Below are positions 15,092 through 23,097 of a stretch of DNA of 47,249 nt, one piece after another. The notes beneath the pieces are model-generated. The model ran no database searches, was not told the DNA's origin, and saw only the letters and a program-made list of their open reading frames with translations. Made by a program: the position numbers and the translations under genes. Within the stretch, counting starts at the first letter, position 1. Every line of letters starts with the position of its first letter. The stretch spans positions 1 to 47,249 of the forward strand of contig JAJYBE010000001.1 of NCBI GenBank assembly GCA_021779205.1, given 5' to 3'. Source of the stretch: a bacterium. GTDB lineage: Bacteria > Patescibacteriota > Minisyncoccia > Moranbacterales > UBA2206.

Positions 15092-15497
15092 GTCATCCCC
15101 GCGAAGGCGGGGATCCAGACACCACAAGGCTAATTATTATACAAAATCGAGAGATAGATCCCTCCACTTACTGTTATCCTTTTCAATTAATTTTAGCTTC
15201 CAATTTCTGTTCCATCTTTTGAGTTGTTTTTCTCTGGCAATAGCACTGACGATATCATTTGTTTGTTCAAAATAGACTAGAGTTTTTGCGTTATACTTTT
15301 TTGTAAATCCATCAATCAGTCCTTGTTTATGTTCAAAAACTCTTTTTACTAAATTTGAAGTTACTCCAATATACAAAGTTCCATTTCTTTCACTAGCTAG
15401 AATATATACAAAATAATCCTTAGTTATCATTGCAATAATTCGTTTTCTCTTTATGGGGCACTGGTGGTACCTGGATTCCCGCCTTCGCGGGAATAAC
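15092..15497. mobile_element. inverted-repeat-bounded GIY-YIG element
   Basis: 27-bp arms at 15092-15118 and 15471-15497 (GTCATCCCCGCGAAGG... and its reverse complement) differ at three positions. Each arm is itself a hairpin (CCCGCGAAGGCGGG). The only gene inside is a GIY-YIG nuclease. A related pair with the same 27-bp arms but no gene lies at 40607-40797. The left arms of both are followed within a few bases by CAAGGCTA. No target duplication was identified. Confidence 0.6.
15137..15430 (-). CDS. GIY-YIG nuclease domain protein
   Basis: 97 residues from MITKDYFVYILASERNGTLY. The GIY-YIG core shows YFVYIL...GTLYIGVTSNLVKRVFEHK, the conserved arginine and EHK segment, then NAKTLVYFEQ, and the AIAREKQLKRWNRNWKLKLI helix with the metal-binding glutamate. 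The longer upstream frame reads through the inverted repeat (PRRRESRYHQ), so the internal ATG at 15430 is the better start. These single-domain proteins are related to the UvrC nuclease domain, but their role is unsettled. The position between matching inverted repeats suggests it may act on, or travel with, that palindromic repeat. Confidence 0.9.
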   Translation of the reverse strand: MITKDYFVYILASERNGTLYIGVTSNLVKRVFEHKQGLIDGFTKKYNAKTLVYFEQTNDIVSAIAREKQLKRWNRNWKLKLIEKDNSKWRDLSLDFV

Positions 15498-15536
15498 ACC
15501 TAAATTAGATTTGAATTAAAAAATCAAGCCAATCCT

Positions 15537-16727
15537 TTAATCATGCAAATCAAGGTTAAGACATTTTTCATAAACCTTCAAAAGCTTATCCACTGAGACT
15601 TCGCTCGTAAAATTCTCCCTGGCAATTTTCCTTGATGCCTCACCAAAACGCTTGCGTAGACTTGGGTCGTTAACCAGTTTCAAAACCGCATCGGAAAATT
15701 CTTTTTCATTTTCTCTCACCAAAAAACCATTAGCCTTGTTGAGCATCAAGCTGCTGATCCCCGTCGAATCAACTGCCACAATCGGCAGATTCATATACAT
15801 CGCTTCCAGCGGAATAATACCTTGTGTTTCTGATTTTGAGCTATGCACAAAAATGTCCGCGCCAGCATAATAGTTTTTGATTTCTTCCGGCAAGATAAAG
15901 CCAGTGAAAATTACTGACTCAGTTATTTTTTCCTTTGCGCAATATTTTTTTAGTTTTGGTAAAAGATAACCCTCTCCTGTAACCAAAAGTTTGACGCACC
16001 CAGCGGACTGTCCACTTTCTTTTTCTCCTAGCGGACAGTCCGCTAGAATATTTTTGAGCACACGAAAAACAAATTCAATATTTTTTTCTCCCGTAAGGCG
16101 CGAAACTAAAAAGAGCACGATCTCATCTTCAGCAATGCCATATTTTTTCCTTGTGCTCTCACGGTCAGCTCCGCTAAATTTCTCGGCTTTTATGCCAGTA
16201 GCAATCGGAATGATTTCCTTTTTCACTCCCCATTTTCGCAGAATTGGCATAATTGAAGCAGTCGGAGCAATGACCATATCTGCAGCGTTAGCATAAGCAA
16301 CAGCTTTTTTTATGATATAATCCGCCGCCCATTTTTTGGGAATAAACGGGACGAAATTTGTGTAGTGATCATAGAGCGTGTGCCAAGTGAACACAAGCGG
16401 AACTTTTTTCTTTTTTGCCCAACGCCGCGCAGCTGAGCCCAAGAGATTAGGATGCTGGGCATGGATAATGTCGATTTTCAAATCTTTTAAGATTCTCCGC
16501 ATTTTCCAAGAATATGGAACGGCCAGTGGAAAACGAAATTTAAATTCGATGTCGATTGAAGGATAGCGATAGACATTGGGATTGGTGTCAACATAATCCT
16601 TCCATTTGGGCGCAAAAATATAGACGGTGTGACCGCGTTTTTCCAACTCTTCCCGAAAAGTTTCCACGGAAACTGTGACGCCGTAGGAATTAGGAAGATA
16701 GTTATTGGTGAAGATGGCTATATTCAT
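15537..16727 (-). CDS. glycosyltransferase family 4 with repeat-coded insert
   Basis: 396 residues, GT-B fold. Motifs are MNIAIFTNNYLPNSYGVTVS, DIIHAQHPNLLGSAAR, TWHTLYDHYTNF, VLFLVSRLTGEKNIEFVFRV, LVTGEGYLLPKLK, FVHSSKSETQGIIPLEAMYMNLPI and DSTGI. It resembles alpha-glucosyl- or mannosyltransferases acting on diacylglycerol-type lipids. Residues about 226-243 (LADCPLGEKESGQSAGCV) replace a short loop and are coded by two copies of an AGCGGACTGTCC palindrome. It is the last gene of a DedA-hydrolase-GT4 run on the minus strand. Confidence 0.88.
   Translation of the reverse strand: MNIAIFTNNYLPNSYGVTVSVETFREELEKRGHTVYIFAPKWKDYVDTNPNVYRYPSIDIEFKFRFPLAVPYSWKMRRILKDLKIDIIHAQHPNLLGSAARRWAKKKKVPLVFTWHTLYDHYTNFVPFIPKKWAADYIIKKAVAYANAADMVIAPTASIMPILRKWGVKKEIIPIATGIKAEKFSGADRESTRKKYGIAEDEIVLFLVSRLTGEKNIEFVFRVLKNILADCPLGEKESGQSAGCVKLLVTGEGYLLPKLKKYCAKEKITESVIFTGFILPEEIKNYYAGADIFVHSSKSETQGIIPLEAMYMNLPIVAVDSTGISSLMLNKANGFLVRENEKEFSDAVLKLVNDPSLRKRFGEASRKIARENFTSEVSVDKLLKVYEKCLNLDLHD
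16001..16044. repeat. palindrome pair inside the GT4 gene
   Basis: CAGCGGACTGTCC (16001-16013) and AGCGGACAGTCCGCT (16030-16044) lie 16 bases apart and are mutually complementary. The second is the exact reverse complement of a 15-mer in tgt (3866-3880). Confidence 0.65.
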
Positions 16728-16793
16728 AATACCGATACGAATTTACGAATCCCTTTTTCGTAGATTCGTCTCTATTTCGTAGTTTTGAATCGG

Positions 16794-17651
16794 TTAATTA
16801 CTTTCTAAGAACCCAAGAATATCCTCAAAAATATGCTCATTTTCGATGTCAGAAATAAACGTATGATAGGCGTTCTCAAGATATTTTTTCTTTTTTATTT
16901 TCGAACTAATTTTGGCAAAAATTTTCTCTAAACTTTTTTTGGCCACGATATGATCTGCGCGCGATTGCATCACAAAACATGGTTGGGTAATTTTTCCAAT
17001 CACGCGCCTGGAAAATTTAGCCAGTTTTAGAACTTCTAAAACACTTCTGATTGGATAGGTCTGATAGGAAATCCGCCTAGTCACTGTGGAAGACGAACCG
17101 AAAGACGGCGGATAATATTTTTTGTAATATTTTTTAAATGGTAAAATAATTCTGGCAAAAAGAAAAATTCCCATTTCTGTTCGCAAGCGATATGGCATTG
17201 CCATCAGCACAAGGCCCGCTATTTCCGAATTACTCCCCGCCAAAATGGAAGCGAGACTGGCGCCCAGTGACGTGCCAATGACATAGATTTTTTTATGTTT
17301 TTCTCGCAGTTCGAAATAGGCTTTTTCCACGTCTTTGTTCCAGGTTCTCCATGAAACATTTTCCAAATCAGTTGGAACGGTGCCGTGACCGGTAAGTAGC
17401 GGCGCGGAAACGGTGTAGCCTTTTTGATGCAAATATTTTCCCAAACGCCGCAGTTCATAGGGCGTCGTCGTCCAGCCATGGACCAAAAGAACTGCGCGGC
17501 CGTTTTCGCTGGAAAAATAAAAAGGCTTGTCGATAAACACAAGCTCGTCGCTATAAAGCGATTTTGGATCCGCTAAAACCGTTGATTTTTCTTTTTCCTC
17601 CATCGAATTTTCCATATTCCATATCTTACTACTTTTCTTCGATTTAGCCAA
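16794..17651 (-). CDS. alpha/beta hydrolase, carboxylesterase-like
   Basis: 285 residues. After a lysine-rich N-terminus of about 30 residues, the alpha/beta fold begins at AVLLVHGWTTTPYELRRLGK (oxyanion HGW near 58-60). The nucleophile elbow is VIGTSLGASLA with Ser128. The acid is in MQSRADHIV and the histidine in ENAYHTFISD. The TGHG segment after the oxyanion strand is typical of Est30-like carboxylesterases and monoacylglycerol lipases. The substrate is unknown. The neighbours are membrane-lipid and glycan genes. Confidence 0.87.
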   Translation of the reverse strand: MAKSKKSSKIWNMENSMEEKEKSTVLADPKSLYSDELVFIDKPFYFSSENGRAVLLVHGWTTTPYELRRLGKYLHQKGYTVSAPLLTGHGTVPTDLENVSWRTWNKDVEKAYFELREKHKKIYVIGTSLGASLASILAGSNSEIAGLVLMAMPYRLRTEMGIFLFARIILPFKKYYKKYYPPSFGSSSTVTRRISYQTYPIRSVLEVLKLAKFSRRVIGKITQPCFVMQSRADHIVAKKSLEKIFAKISSKIKKKKYLENAYHTFISDIENEHIFEDILGFLESN

Positions 17652-17717
17652 TAGACAACAAAAAAATCAATCAATTCTAGTTAATTGAAGCTAAAAAAAT
17701 AAAGAAACTCTTATTTT

Positions 17718-18326
17718 TTATTTTTCACCGCCATTCTCCTGGAGCAATTTCTTTGCTTTCTGATTTTTATAGAAAATAATTATGGTGATTGAAATTACTG
17801 CTATGGCAAAAATTATCCAACCCACCCACTGAATGTATTGTTTGATTTCGCGCCAAAGATAACCATAGAAATAGCCCATCGCAACTAAAAAACCGCTCCA
17901 AACAATTCCGCCGTAGAATGAATTTTTCAGAAATTTCTTGAAATCCATTTTCACTATTCCGGCGGCGGTAAAAGTCGCCCAGCAAAGTCCGGTGGTTGAT
18001 TTCACGGCAAAAATTGTTTTCCCGCCATGCTTTTTGAAGTATTCTCCCATGCGCAAAACGAGCTTTTCCGTGATGCCCATATATTTCCCAATATGCCTCA
18101 CAAACCCCATGCCGAAACGATAGCCTAAAGTATAGAGAAAAACATCTCCAATAATATCCCCCAGAATTGAAAAAAACAAAACAACATACACATTAAAAGC
18201 ACCCAGACTGGCCATCATCGCCGCCAGTACTGTCACGATCGGACCTTCGATAATCATGAGAGGCAGCATCATCCAATAACCATAGTGATGCAAAAACTGA
18301 AAGATATTTTGACCAAGTTGTTCCAT
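17718..18326 (-). CDS. DedA family membrane protein (second copy)
   Basis: About 202 residues. LMIIEGPIVTVLAAMMASLG and ILGDIIGDVFLYTLGYRFGM match the re-entrant and acidic motifs of the family. AVKSTTGLCWATFTAAGIVK replaces the usual arginine-containing helix, which is unusual. I chose the ATG at 18326 (MEQLGQN) because GAGG stands six bases upstream. An in-frame ATG at 18359 adds 11 residues without a properly spaced site. It differs clearly from the copy at 9.9-10.5 kb, so this is not a recent duplication. Confidence 0.83.
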   Translation of the reverse strand: MEQLGQNIFQFLHHYGYWMMLPLMIIEGPIVTVLAAMMASLGAFNVYVVLFFSILGDIIGDVFLYTLGYRFGMGFVRHIGKYMGITEKLVLRMGEYFKKHGGKTIFAVKSTTGLCWATFTAAGIVKMDFKKFLKNSFYGGIVWSGFLVAMGYFYGYLWREIKQYIQWVGWIIFAIAVISITIIIFYKNQKAKKLLQENGGEK

Positions 18327-18412
18327 ATATAGCCTCGAGAGGAGTTGCCTTTTATCCATCCTTCGACGTGCCTACGGCACATACCTTACCCCCCCTCAGA
18401 GCCGGAGTTTCC

Positions 18413-18440
18413 AAAAAAAAACAAACCGGTTTGCTTTTTT
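18413..18440 (-). terminator. terminator of tRNA-Glu
   Basis: On the minus strand a GCAAACCGGTTTGT hairpin is followed by nine T. The opposite strand also has a T-run, so it may work both ways. Confidence 0.7.
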
Positions 18441-18515
18441 AAAATATCCGTCCGACCCTATAAAGAATTATAGACCGAAAAACTCTCTGATTATTATTGC
18501 ATTCAAAACAACACG

Positions 18516-18587
18516 TAGCCTCAAGGGGAGTCGGACCCCTCTTTTCAGGATGAAAACCTGATGTCCTAACCGATAGACGATGAGGCC
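18516..18587 (-). tRNA. tRNA-Glu (TTC)
   Basis: Acceptor GGCCTCA, anticodon stem TCAGG/CCTGA around TTTTCAT giving TTC, and T-loop GTCCGACTC. The last acceptor pair is G-T. CCA is not encoded. Confidence 0.92.
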
Positions 18588-18610
18588 AAAAAATGGCACT
18601 GAACTAAAAT

Positions 18611-18639
18611 TTAATATCCTCTTTCACTTAATATGGCAA
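18611..18639 (-). promoter_or_regulatory. promoter for tRNA-Glu
   Basis: On the minus strand TTGCCA (18639-18634) and TATTAA (18616-18611) have 17-base spacing, about 25 bases before the tRNA. The rest of the 18588-18837 gap shows no gene. Confidence 0.5.
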
Positions 18640-18837
18640 CGATTATTCAAAACAACAAGCCTGCTCTCAATGCTCTATATAGCGCCATAGGCGAACCAAA
18701 AACAAAACAAAGCGAAGTTGCTTTTTTCCCCTTATTCACCTAAAAAAGATGATAGCACGACTTTTAAAATAAATCCAGCCCCCGCATAAATTCTCTTACG
18801 GAATTAACCCCTCAGTCGCGAAATAAGCCACAAAAAA

Positions 18838-18866
18838 TTGCAATTATCCTTCATCTACGTTAAAAT
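18838..18866 (+). promoter_or_regulatory. promoter for tsaD
   Basis: TTGCAA (18838-18843), 17 bases, TAAAAT (18861-18866). The start of transcription near 18873 supports the downstream ATG at 18892 as the true tsaD start. Confidence 0.6.
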
Positions 18867-18891
18867 CAAAGAACTAAGCACTAAAAATTTT

Positions 18892-19944
18892 ATGATCATT
18901 CTAGGTCTTGAAACATCTTGCGACGAAACGGCAGCTTCTGTTGTTTCAGTGGAAAATGACAAAATTACCATACTTTCCAATATCGTCTCCTCTCAAATAG
19001 CCCTCCATGCAAAATGGGGTGGAGTTGTACCGAATTTAGCGGCAAGAGAGCACCTGAAAAACATCTTGCCGGTCATCAATGAAGCCATAGAGAAAGCAAA
19101 AAAGAAACCAGTCGATCTGGATCTTATCGCTGTCACAAACGGCCCCGGACTTATTCCGGCACTGCTCATCGGCACAACCACCGCCAAGACGCTCTCCTAT
19201 CTTTGGCGCGTACCCCTCCTGGGGATTCATCATATCGAAGGACACATCTGCGCCAATTTTATTTCTAATAAAATCAATAGGCTAAAATTTCCCATCCTAG
19301 CCCTTGTTGTTTCTGGCGGTCACACGCAATTAGTTTTAATGAGAAAACATCTACACTATGAAATTATCGGCGAGACTGTGGACGACGCGGTTGGCGAAGC
19401 TTTTGACAAAGTCGCGCGCATCTTGAACCTTGGCTACCCTGGTGGTCCGGCGGTGGCGAAATTAGCTGATAGCTACACCGGGGAGAAAAAATTCCAAATC
19501 ACACTCCCTCGACCAATGCTCAAATCCGCTAATTTAAATTTCTCTTTTTCTGGCATCAAAACCGCCGTGCTCTACGCCACCAAGAAAAATCCAAAAAATT
19601 TAAAAGATCGAAAATACATTTCGGAAATGTGCCAGGAATTTCAAATGGCGGTCAGTGATGTGCTTATTGCCAAGACCATCCGCGCCGCTAAAAAATATTC
19701 CCCCGGAACAATTCTTTTAGCTGGCGGCGTCAGCGCTAATAAATATCTACGAGAAAAATTAAAATCAAGCGTCAAAGAGAATCTGGAAAATACCACCTGT
19801 CTTGTGCCCGAATTAACCTATAGCATGGATAACGCCGCCATGATTGCTACGGCTGGATATTATCGCTGGAAAAATTTAAAGGATAAAAAAAGTTTGGAAA
19901 AAAACTGGAAGAACATGGAAACTAGTGCGAGCTTGAAGATATAA
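18892..19944 (+). CDS. tsaD: tRNA N6-threonylcarbamoyladenosine transferase TsaD
   Basis: Adds the threonylcarbamoyl group to A37 of ANN-decoding tRNAs, with TsaB and TsaE. 350 residues from MIILGLETSCDETAASVVSV. Actin-like ATPase motifs are present: WGGVVPNLAAREH, LIAVTNGPGLIPALLIG, the metal-binding HHIEGH, ALVVSGGHTQL, DDAVGEAFDKVARILNLGYP, FSFSGIKTAV and the C-terminal LLAGGVSANKYLR...DNAAMIA. An upstream in-frame TTG would add 18 residues, but it falls inside the promoter. It is probably monocistronic. Confidence 0.96.
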   Translation: MIILGLETSCDETAASVVSVENDKITILSNIVSSQIALHAKWGGVVPNLAAREHLKNILPVINEAIEKAKKKPVDLDLIAVTNGPGLIPALLIGTTTAKTLSYLWRVPLLGIHHIEGHICANFISNKINRLKFPILALVVSGGHTQLVLMRKHLHYEIIGETVDDAVGEAFDKVARILNLGYPGGPAVAKLADSYTGEKKFQITLPRPMLKSANLNFSFSGIKTAVLYATKKNPKNLKDRKYISEMCQEFQMAVSDVLIAKTIRAAKKYSPGTILLAGGVSANKYLREKLKSSVKENLENTTCLVPELTYSMDNAAMIATAGYYRWKNLKDKKSLEKNWKNMETSASLKI

Positions 19945-20068
19945 TCCTGCAAATCATAAATTTATTATAAATCCACAAATAATTTATTCGTTGCTTAACT
20001 TTAATCATTTTGTTTCTTCTATAAATTCGCAAAGACCTAATTATGAATCGTTAAATTAACCCAAAAAA

Positions 20069-20509
20069 ATGTTGCCATTCTTTGAAGGAATCATTGCTGC
20101 TATTGGCGCTCTGATTGTGGAATTAAGTCCGCCGATTTTTGGTTTAATTTTAACGGAAAACTCGCTGTTTTTTCTTTTTTTTGCTGCCAGTTCCGAAGAA
20201 ATAATCAAATATGCCTTCATTTATAACCATTTTACCAAACTAAAAACAAAAGAAAGAATTCTTTCTGGATCGATCCTCATTGGCTTAGGCTTCGCATGCA
20301 TAGATATAATACTCAAGCAATTGTCCTATGATAAAAGCGTTCTGCTTCCTGTCATTGGAGTTTTCCTTGTGCATCTTTTCACTGCCGCACTCCTAGGACT
20401 ATTTTTGCGCAAAAATATTTCAAAACCAATAGCCCTAAGCATCCTAATTCTTGTTCTAAATATTTTAATCCATTTTTCCTATAATCTTCTTATTCTGCGC
20501 ATGAACTAG
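20069..20509 (+). CDS. small polytopic membrane protein, PrsW-like
   Basis: 146 residues with about five hydrophobic helices. It carries the signature spacing of PrsW-type intramembrane metalloproteases: SSEEIIKY (EExxK), a helix with VHLFTAALLGL (His), and NILIHFSYNLLI (HxxxN). The protein is about half the usual PrsW length and appears to be only the catalytic core. PrsW cleaves anti-sigma factors in Bacillus, but no anti-sigma gene is nearby. The family call is moderate because the motifs are short. Confidence 0.55.
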   Translation: MLPFFEGIIAAIGALIVELSPPIFGLILTENSLFFLFFAASSEEIIKYAFIYNHFTKLKTKERILSGSILIGLGFACIDIILKQLSYDKSVLLPVIGVFLVHLFTAALLGLFLRKNISKPIALSILILVLNILIHFSYNLLILRMN

Positions 20510-20526
20510 GCGCATAAAAAAATAAC

Positions 20527-20554
20527 TTGCCAAATACTGATAGTCCGCTATAAT
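20527..20554 (+). promoter_or_regulatory. promoter for hsp20
   Basis: TTGCCA (20527-20532), 16 bases, perfect TATAAT (20549-20554). No CIRCE-like repeat is present here. Confidence 0.65.
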
Positions 20555-20590
20555 TTAAACATAGATAAGTAAATTAATTTTTTGAAATTT

Positions 20591-21139
20591 ATGACCAAAA
20601 TAAAAAAATCCTTTCTGGAAAGATTAACTGGAGCAAGAACAATCGAAGAAGATGCATATATCTCTGAGCGTACCATCTCGCCAAGCGTAAGCATGTATGG
20701 GGAAGATGAAGAAATTGAAATGGAAAGAGAAATCGCTACCCATTCAACACCTAATCGTTTTTCCAGGGAGATGAGAGAAGAAAATCAATCAAATGATCTA
20801 GAAAACAATGAAGGCCAACTAACTATAGACGTATATCAAACAGACAACGATATTGTAATCAAATCCACTATTGCAGGAGTTAAGCCGGAAGATCTTGATG
20901 TCAGCATAAATAATGATATGCTCACGATTCGCGGAGAAAGAAAAAATGACGAGCAAGTCATAGAAGAAAATTACTATTACCAAGAATGCTACTGGGGCTC
21001 TTTTTCTCGTTCAGTAATTTTACCAATTGATGTTGTAGCTGACAAAATTGAAGCCTCGATGAAAAACGGAATTTTAACTGTCCGAATGCCAAAAGCAGAT
21101 AGCAATAAATCGAAAAAAATTCAAGTTCGAGGATTCTAA
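20591..21139 (+). CDS. Hsp20/alpha-crystallin small heat shock protein
   Basis: About 182 residues from ATG at 20591 (MTKIKKSFLERLTGARTIEE). An upstream TTG would add three residues. The disordered acidic N-terminal arm (about 1-75) is long. The alpha-crystallin domain runs about 75-175: LTIDVYQTDNDIVIKSTIAG, VKPEDLDVSINNDMLTIRGE, YYQECYWGSFSRSVILP and KNGILTVRMPKA. It lacks a clear C-terminal IxI motif (SKKIQVRGF only). It acts as an ATP-independent holdase against aggregation. It is monocistronic, with its own promoter and terminator. Confidence 0.92.
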   Translation: MTKIKKSFLERLTGARTIEEDAYISERTISPSVSMYGEDEEIEMEREIATHSTPNRFSREMREENQSNDLENNEGQLTIDVYQTDNDIVIKSTIAGVKPEDLDVSINNDMLTIRGERKNDEQVIEENYYYQECYWGSFSRSVILPIDVVADKIEASMKNGILTVRMPKADSNKSKKIQVRGF

Positions 21140-21164
21140 TTTGTTTTGCATTTCTGCGCCCCTC

Positions 21165-21196
21165 AAGCCTCGCCTTTCTCGCGAGGCTTTTATTTT
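21165..21196 (+). terminator. terminator of hsp20
   Basis: A perfect nine-base stem AAGCCTCGC/GCGAGGCTT with loop CTTTCTC, then TTATTTTT. Confidence 0.88.
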
Positions 21197-21214
21197 TAGA
21201 GTCATTTTGCAAAC

Positions 21215-21243
21215 TTGATTTTGGCTCATATTTACTGTATTCT
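21215..21243 (+). promoter_or_regulatory. promoter for vanW gene, possibly leaderless
   Basis: TTGATT (21215-21220), 17 bases, TATTCT (21238-21243). The predicted start is within a base or two of the ATG at 21251, so the transcript may have no leader. Confidence 0.45.
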
Positions 21244-21250
21244 AAATAAT

Positions 21251-22555
21251 ATGAAAGTTATCTATCATTTCGCTGTTTTTTTATTTTTCCTATTCTTACT
21301 ATCACCAAACTGCTCTGCGGAAATGGTTGATTTAGGTTTTTTCACTCCGCAAGAATTAAGTGCCAATCTGGGTGTTGATTTTAATTTAGGAGTGAAAGAT
21401 CAAAATATCACGATTCCGGCAATAGAAGTCACCGACTGGATTAAGGAAAAATCCTCAATTAGCTATGCTGAAAATTACAAATCAGAAATCGAAAATGGCA
21501 ATTTCTGCGCCTACGAAAAATCTTCGCTTTGCAAGCTGTCCTTCAGTTACCGCAAAGAAGACAGATTTAAAAAAACAATTTCCATAACACTAGACACTGA
21601 CTTGGTTAAAAATTCCATCGCCAATATTGCGAAAAAAGTAAACAAAGATGCTTCCGATTCCAGATTTAAAGTCGTAGATGGAAAAGTATCACTTTTTTCT
21701 TTAAGTGAAAAAGGCCTCAAGCTTGATGAGGCAAAAAGTCTGGACGTGGTAATCTCCGCTTTCAAGAATAAAACCATGGATGCAAAACTAGACTTGCCTT
21801 ACGCCGAAATTGATCCAATAGTCACTACCGACTCTATTGACACAATGGGAGTTAACACGCTAATCGGAGAAGGTCAATCCAATTTCAGAGGTTCACCGAA
21901 AAATCGAATCCTTAATATTAATGTTGCCGTCAAACAATTCGATGGAATCCTCATTAAACCTGGCGAGGAATTCTCTTTTGTAAAAACCCTGGGCGAAGTT
22001 GACGGAGAACATGGATATTTCCCGGAGCTTGTGATTAAGGGAGATAAGACTGAGCCTGATTTTGGCGGTGGCATTTGCCAAGTTTCCACCACTGCTTTTC
22101 GCGCGGCTATCTATTCCGGTCTGAAAATAACAGCCCGAACTAATCATGCCTATCCGGTCAGCTATTACAACCCGCAAGGAATGGACGCCACGGTATATGT
22201 GCCAAGGCCGGATTTAAAATTTATCAACAATACTCCTGGCTACATTCTCATTCAAGTTAAAATAGCAGGAACAGTGCTAACCTTTGATTTCTATGGCACA
22301 TCGGACGGCCGAAGAACAAATGTTATTGGACCGACTATAACAGAAAAAAATCCTGATGGATCAATGAAGGCCACTTTTACCCAACAAGTTTTTGATAAAG
22401 ACAACAATCTGGTTCGTGCAGATGTATTTAATAGCAACTATGAATCCCCCTCCAAATTCCCTCATCCCGGACAAACTTCCGACACACTCACAACTAAACC
22501 GAAAAATTGGTCTGATCACGAATGGAAGGCATATAAAGCGGCGCATACGCCATAA
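21251..22555 (+). CDS. secreted VanW family protein
   Basis: 434 residues. MKVIYHFAVFLFFLFLLSPN then CSAE is a signal peptide; the internal ATG at 21251 places it at the very N-terminus, so I prefer it to an upstream ATG. The middle (about 60-190) resembles the peptidoglycan-binding-4 domain that often precedes VanW. The VanW domain covers about 200-360, with IKPGEEFSFVKTLGEVDGEH, GGGICQVSTTAFRAAIYSG, the NHAYPVSYYNPQGMDATVY segment, and KFINNTPGYILIQ. VanW proteins are linked to the cell wall and some vancomycin clusters, but their reaction is unknown. No van genes are nearby. Confidence 0.9.
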   Translation: MKVIYHFAVFLFFLFLLSPNCSAEMVDLGFFTPQELSANLGVDFNLGVKDQNITIPAIEVTDWIKEKSSISYAENYKSEIENGNFCAYEKSSLCKLSFSYRKEDRFKKTISITLDTDLVKNSIANIAKKVNKDASDSRFKVVDGKVSLFSLSEKGLKLDEAKSLDVVISAFKNKTMDAKLDLPYAEIDPIVTTDSIDTMGVNTLIGEGQSNFRGSPKNRILNINVAVKQFDGILIKPGEEFSFVKTLGEVDGEHGYFPELVIKGDKTEPDFGGGICQVSTTAFRAAIYSGLKITARTNHAYPVSYYNPQGMDATVYVPRPDLKFINNTPGYILIQVKIAGTVLTFDFYGTSDGRRTNVIGPTITEKNPDGSMKATFTQQVFDKDNNLVRADVFNSNYESPSKFPHPGQTSDTLTTKPKNWSDHEWKAYKAAHTP

Positions 22556-22566
22556 AAGACTGCTAC

Positions 22567-22595
22567 TTGCCAGAGCAAATTATTTTTGCTAGTAT
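22567..22595 (+). promoter_or_regulatory. promoter for the four-tRNA cluster
   Basis: TTGCCA (22567-22572), 17 bases, TAGTAT (22590-22595), about 29 bases before the first tRNA. Confidence 0.6.
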
Positions 22596-22624
22596 AAACA
22601 AGTTATTTTGAAATGAATTATTCT

Positions 22625-22697
22625 GCGCCGGTAGCTCAGTGGATAGAGCAGTAGCCTTCTAAGCTATTGGTCGCAGGTTCGATTCCTGCCCGGCGCA
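22625..22697 (+). tRNA. tRNA-Arg (TCT)
   Basis: Acceptor GCGCCGG/CCGGCGC, anticodon loop CTTCTAA giving TCT, and T-loop GTTCGATTC. CCA is not encoded. Confidence 0.93.
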
Positions 22698-22712
22698 CTC
22701 TCTCGTGAATTT

Positions 22713-22785
22713 GCCCTTATAGCTCAGTTGGTAGAGCAGCTCCCTCTTAAGGAGATGGTCCCAAGTTCGAATCTTGGTGAGGGCA
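22713..22785 (+). tRNA. tRNA-Lys (CTT)
   Basis: Acceptor GCCCTTA/TGAGGGC, anticodon loop CTCTTAA giving CTT, and T-loop GTTCGAATC. The first pair of the anticodon stem is G-A; the rest is regular. Confidence 0.92.
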
Positions 22786-22874
22786 CAGAAATACCTCCCC
22801 CTAACGGCAGGCAGACAGTTTAAAATTTTTTAATTCTTAAATAAATAATAAAAAATACTTAAAGTTTTCAGAGT

Positions 22875-22946
22875 GGTGGCTATAGTTCAATGGTAGAACA
22901 CTGGTTTGTGGTACCAGCTACAAGGGTCCGATTCCCTTTAGCCACC
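22875..22946 (+). tRNA. tRNA-His (GTG)
   Basis: Acceptor GTGGCTA/TAGCCAC with the extra G-1 at 22875 opposite discriminator C, and anticodon loop TTGTGGT giving GTG. Both features are specific to tRNA-His. Confidence 0.93.
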
Positions 22947-22969
22947 CCCTTGGAAATTTTAAGAGGCAT

Positions 22970-23043
22970 GCGCCCTTAGCTCAGTGGATTAGAGCATCTG
23001 GCTTCGGACCAGAGGGTCGGGGGTTCGAGTCCCTCAGGGCGCA
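22970..23043 (+). tRNA. tRNA-Arg (TCG)
   Basis: Acceptor GCGCCCT/AGGGCGC, anticodon stem TCTGG/CCAGA around CTTCGGA giving TCG, and T-loop GTTCGAGTC. CCA is not encoded. Confidence 0.93.
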
Positions 23044-23050
23044 CAAACAA

Positions 23051-23083
23051 AAAAAACACAACCACCCATGACTGTGTTTTTTT
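23051..23083. terminator. bidirectional terminator between tRNA cluster and pilus operon
   Basis: AAAAAACACA pairs with TGTGTTTTTT around a 12-base loop, with T-runs on both strands. It ends the tRNA transcript (plus) and the pilus operon (minus). Confidence 0.75.
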
Positions 23084-23097
23084 ATTGGCGATAGAAT

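Noticed and set aside
15092..15497. Treating the GIY-YIG element as an insertion sequence or group I intron with a homing nuclease.
   Set aside because: There is no transposase, no intron core fold, and it lies between genes rather than within one.
22713..22785. tRNA-Lys as a pseudogene because of a G-A pair in the anticodon stem.
   Set aside because: All other stems, loops and conserved bases are regular, and it lies in an intact tRNA cluster.
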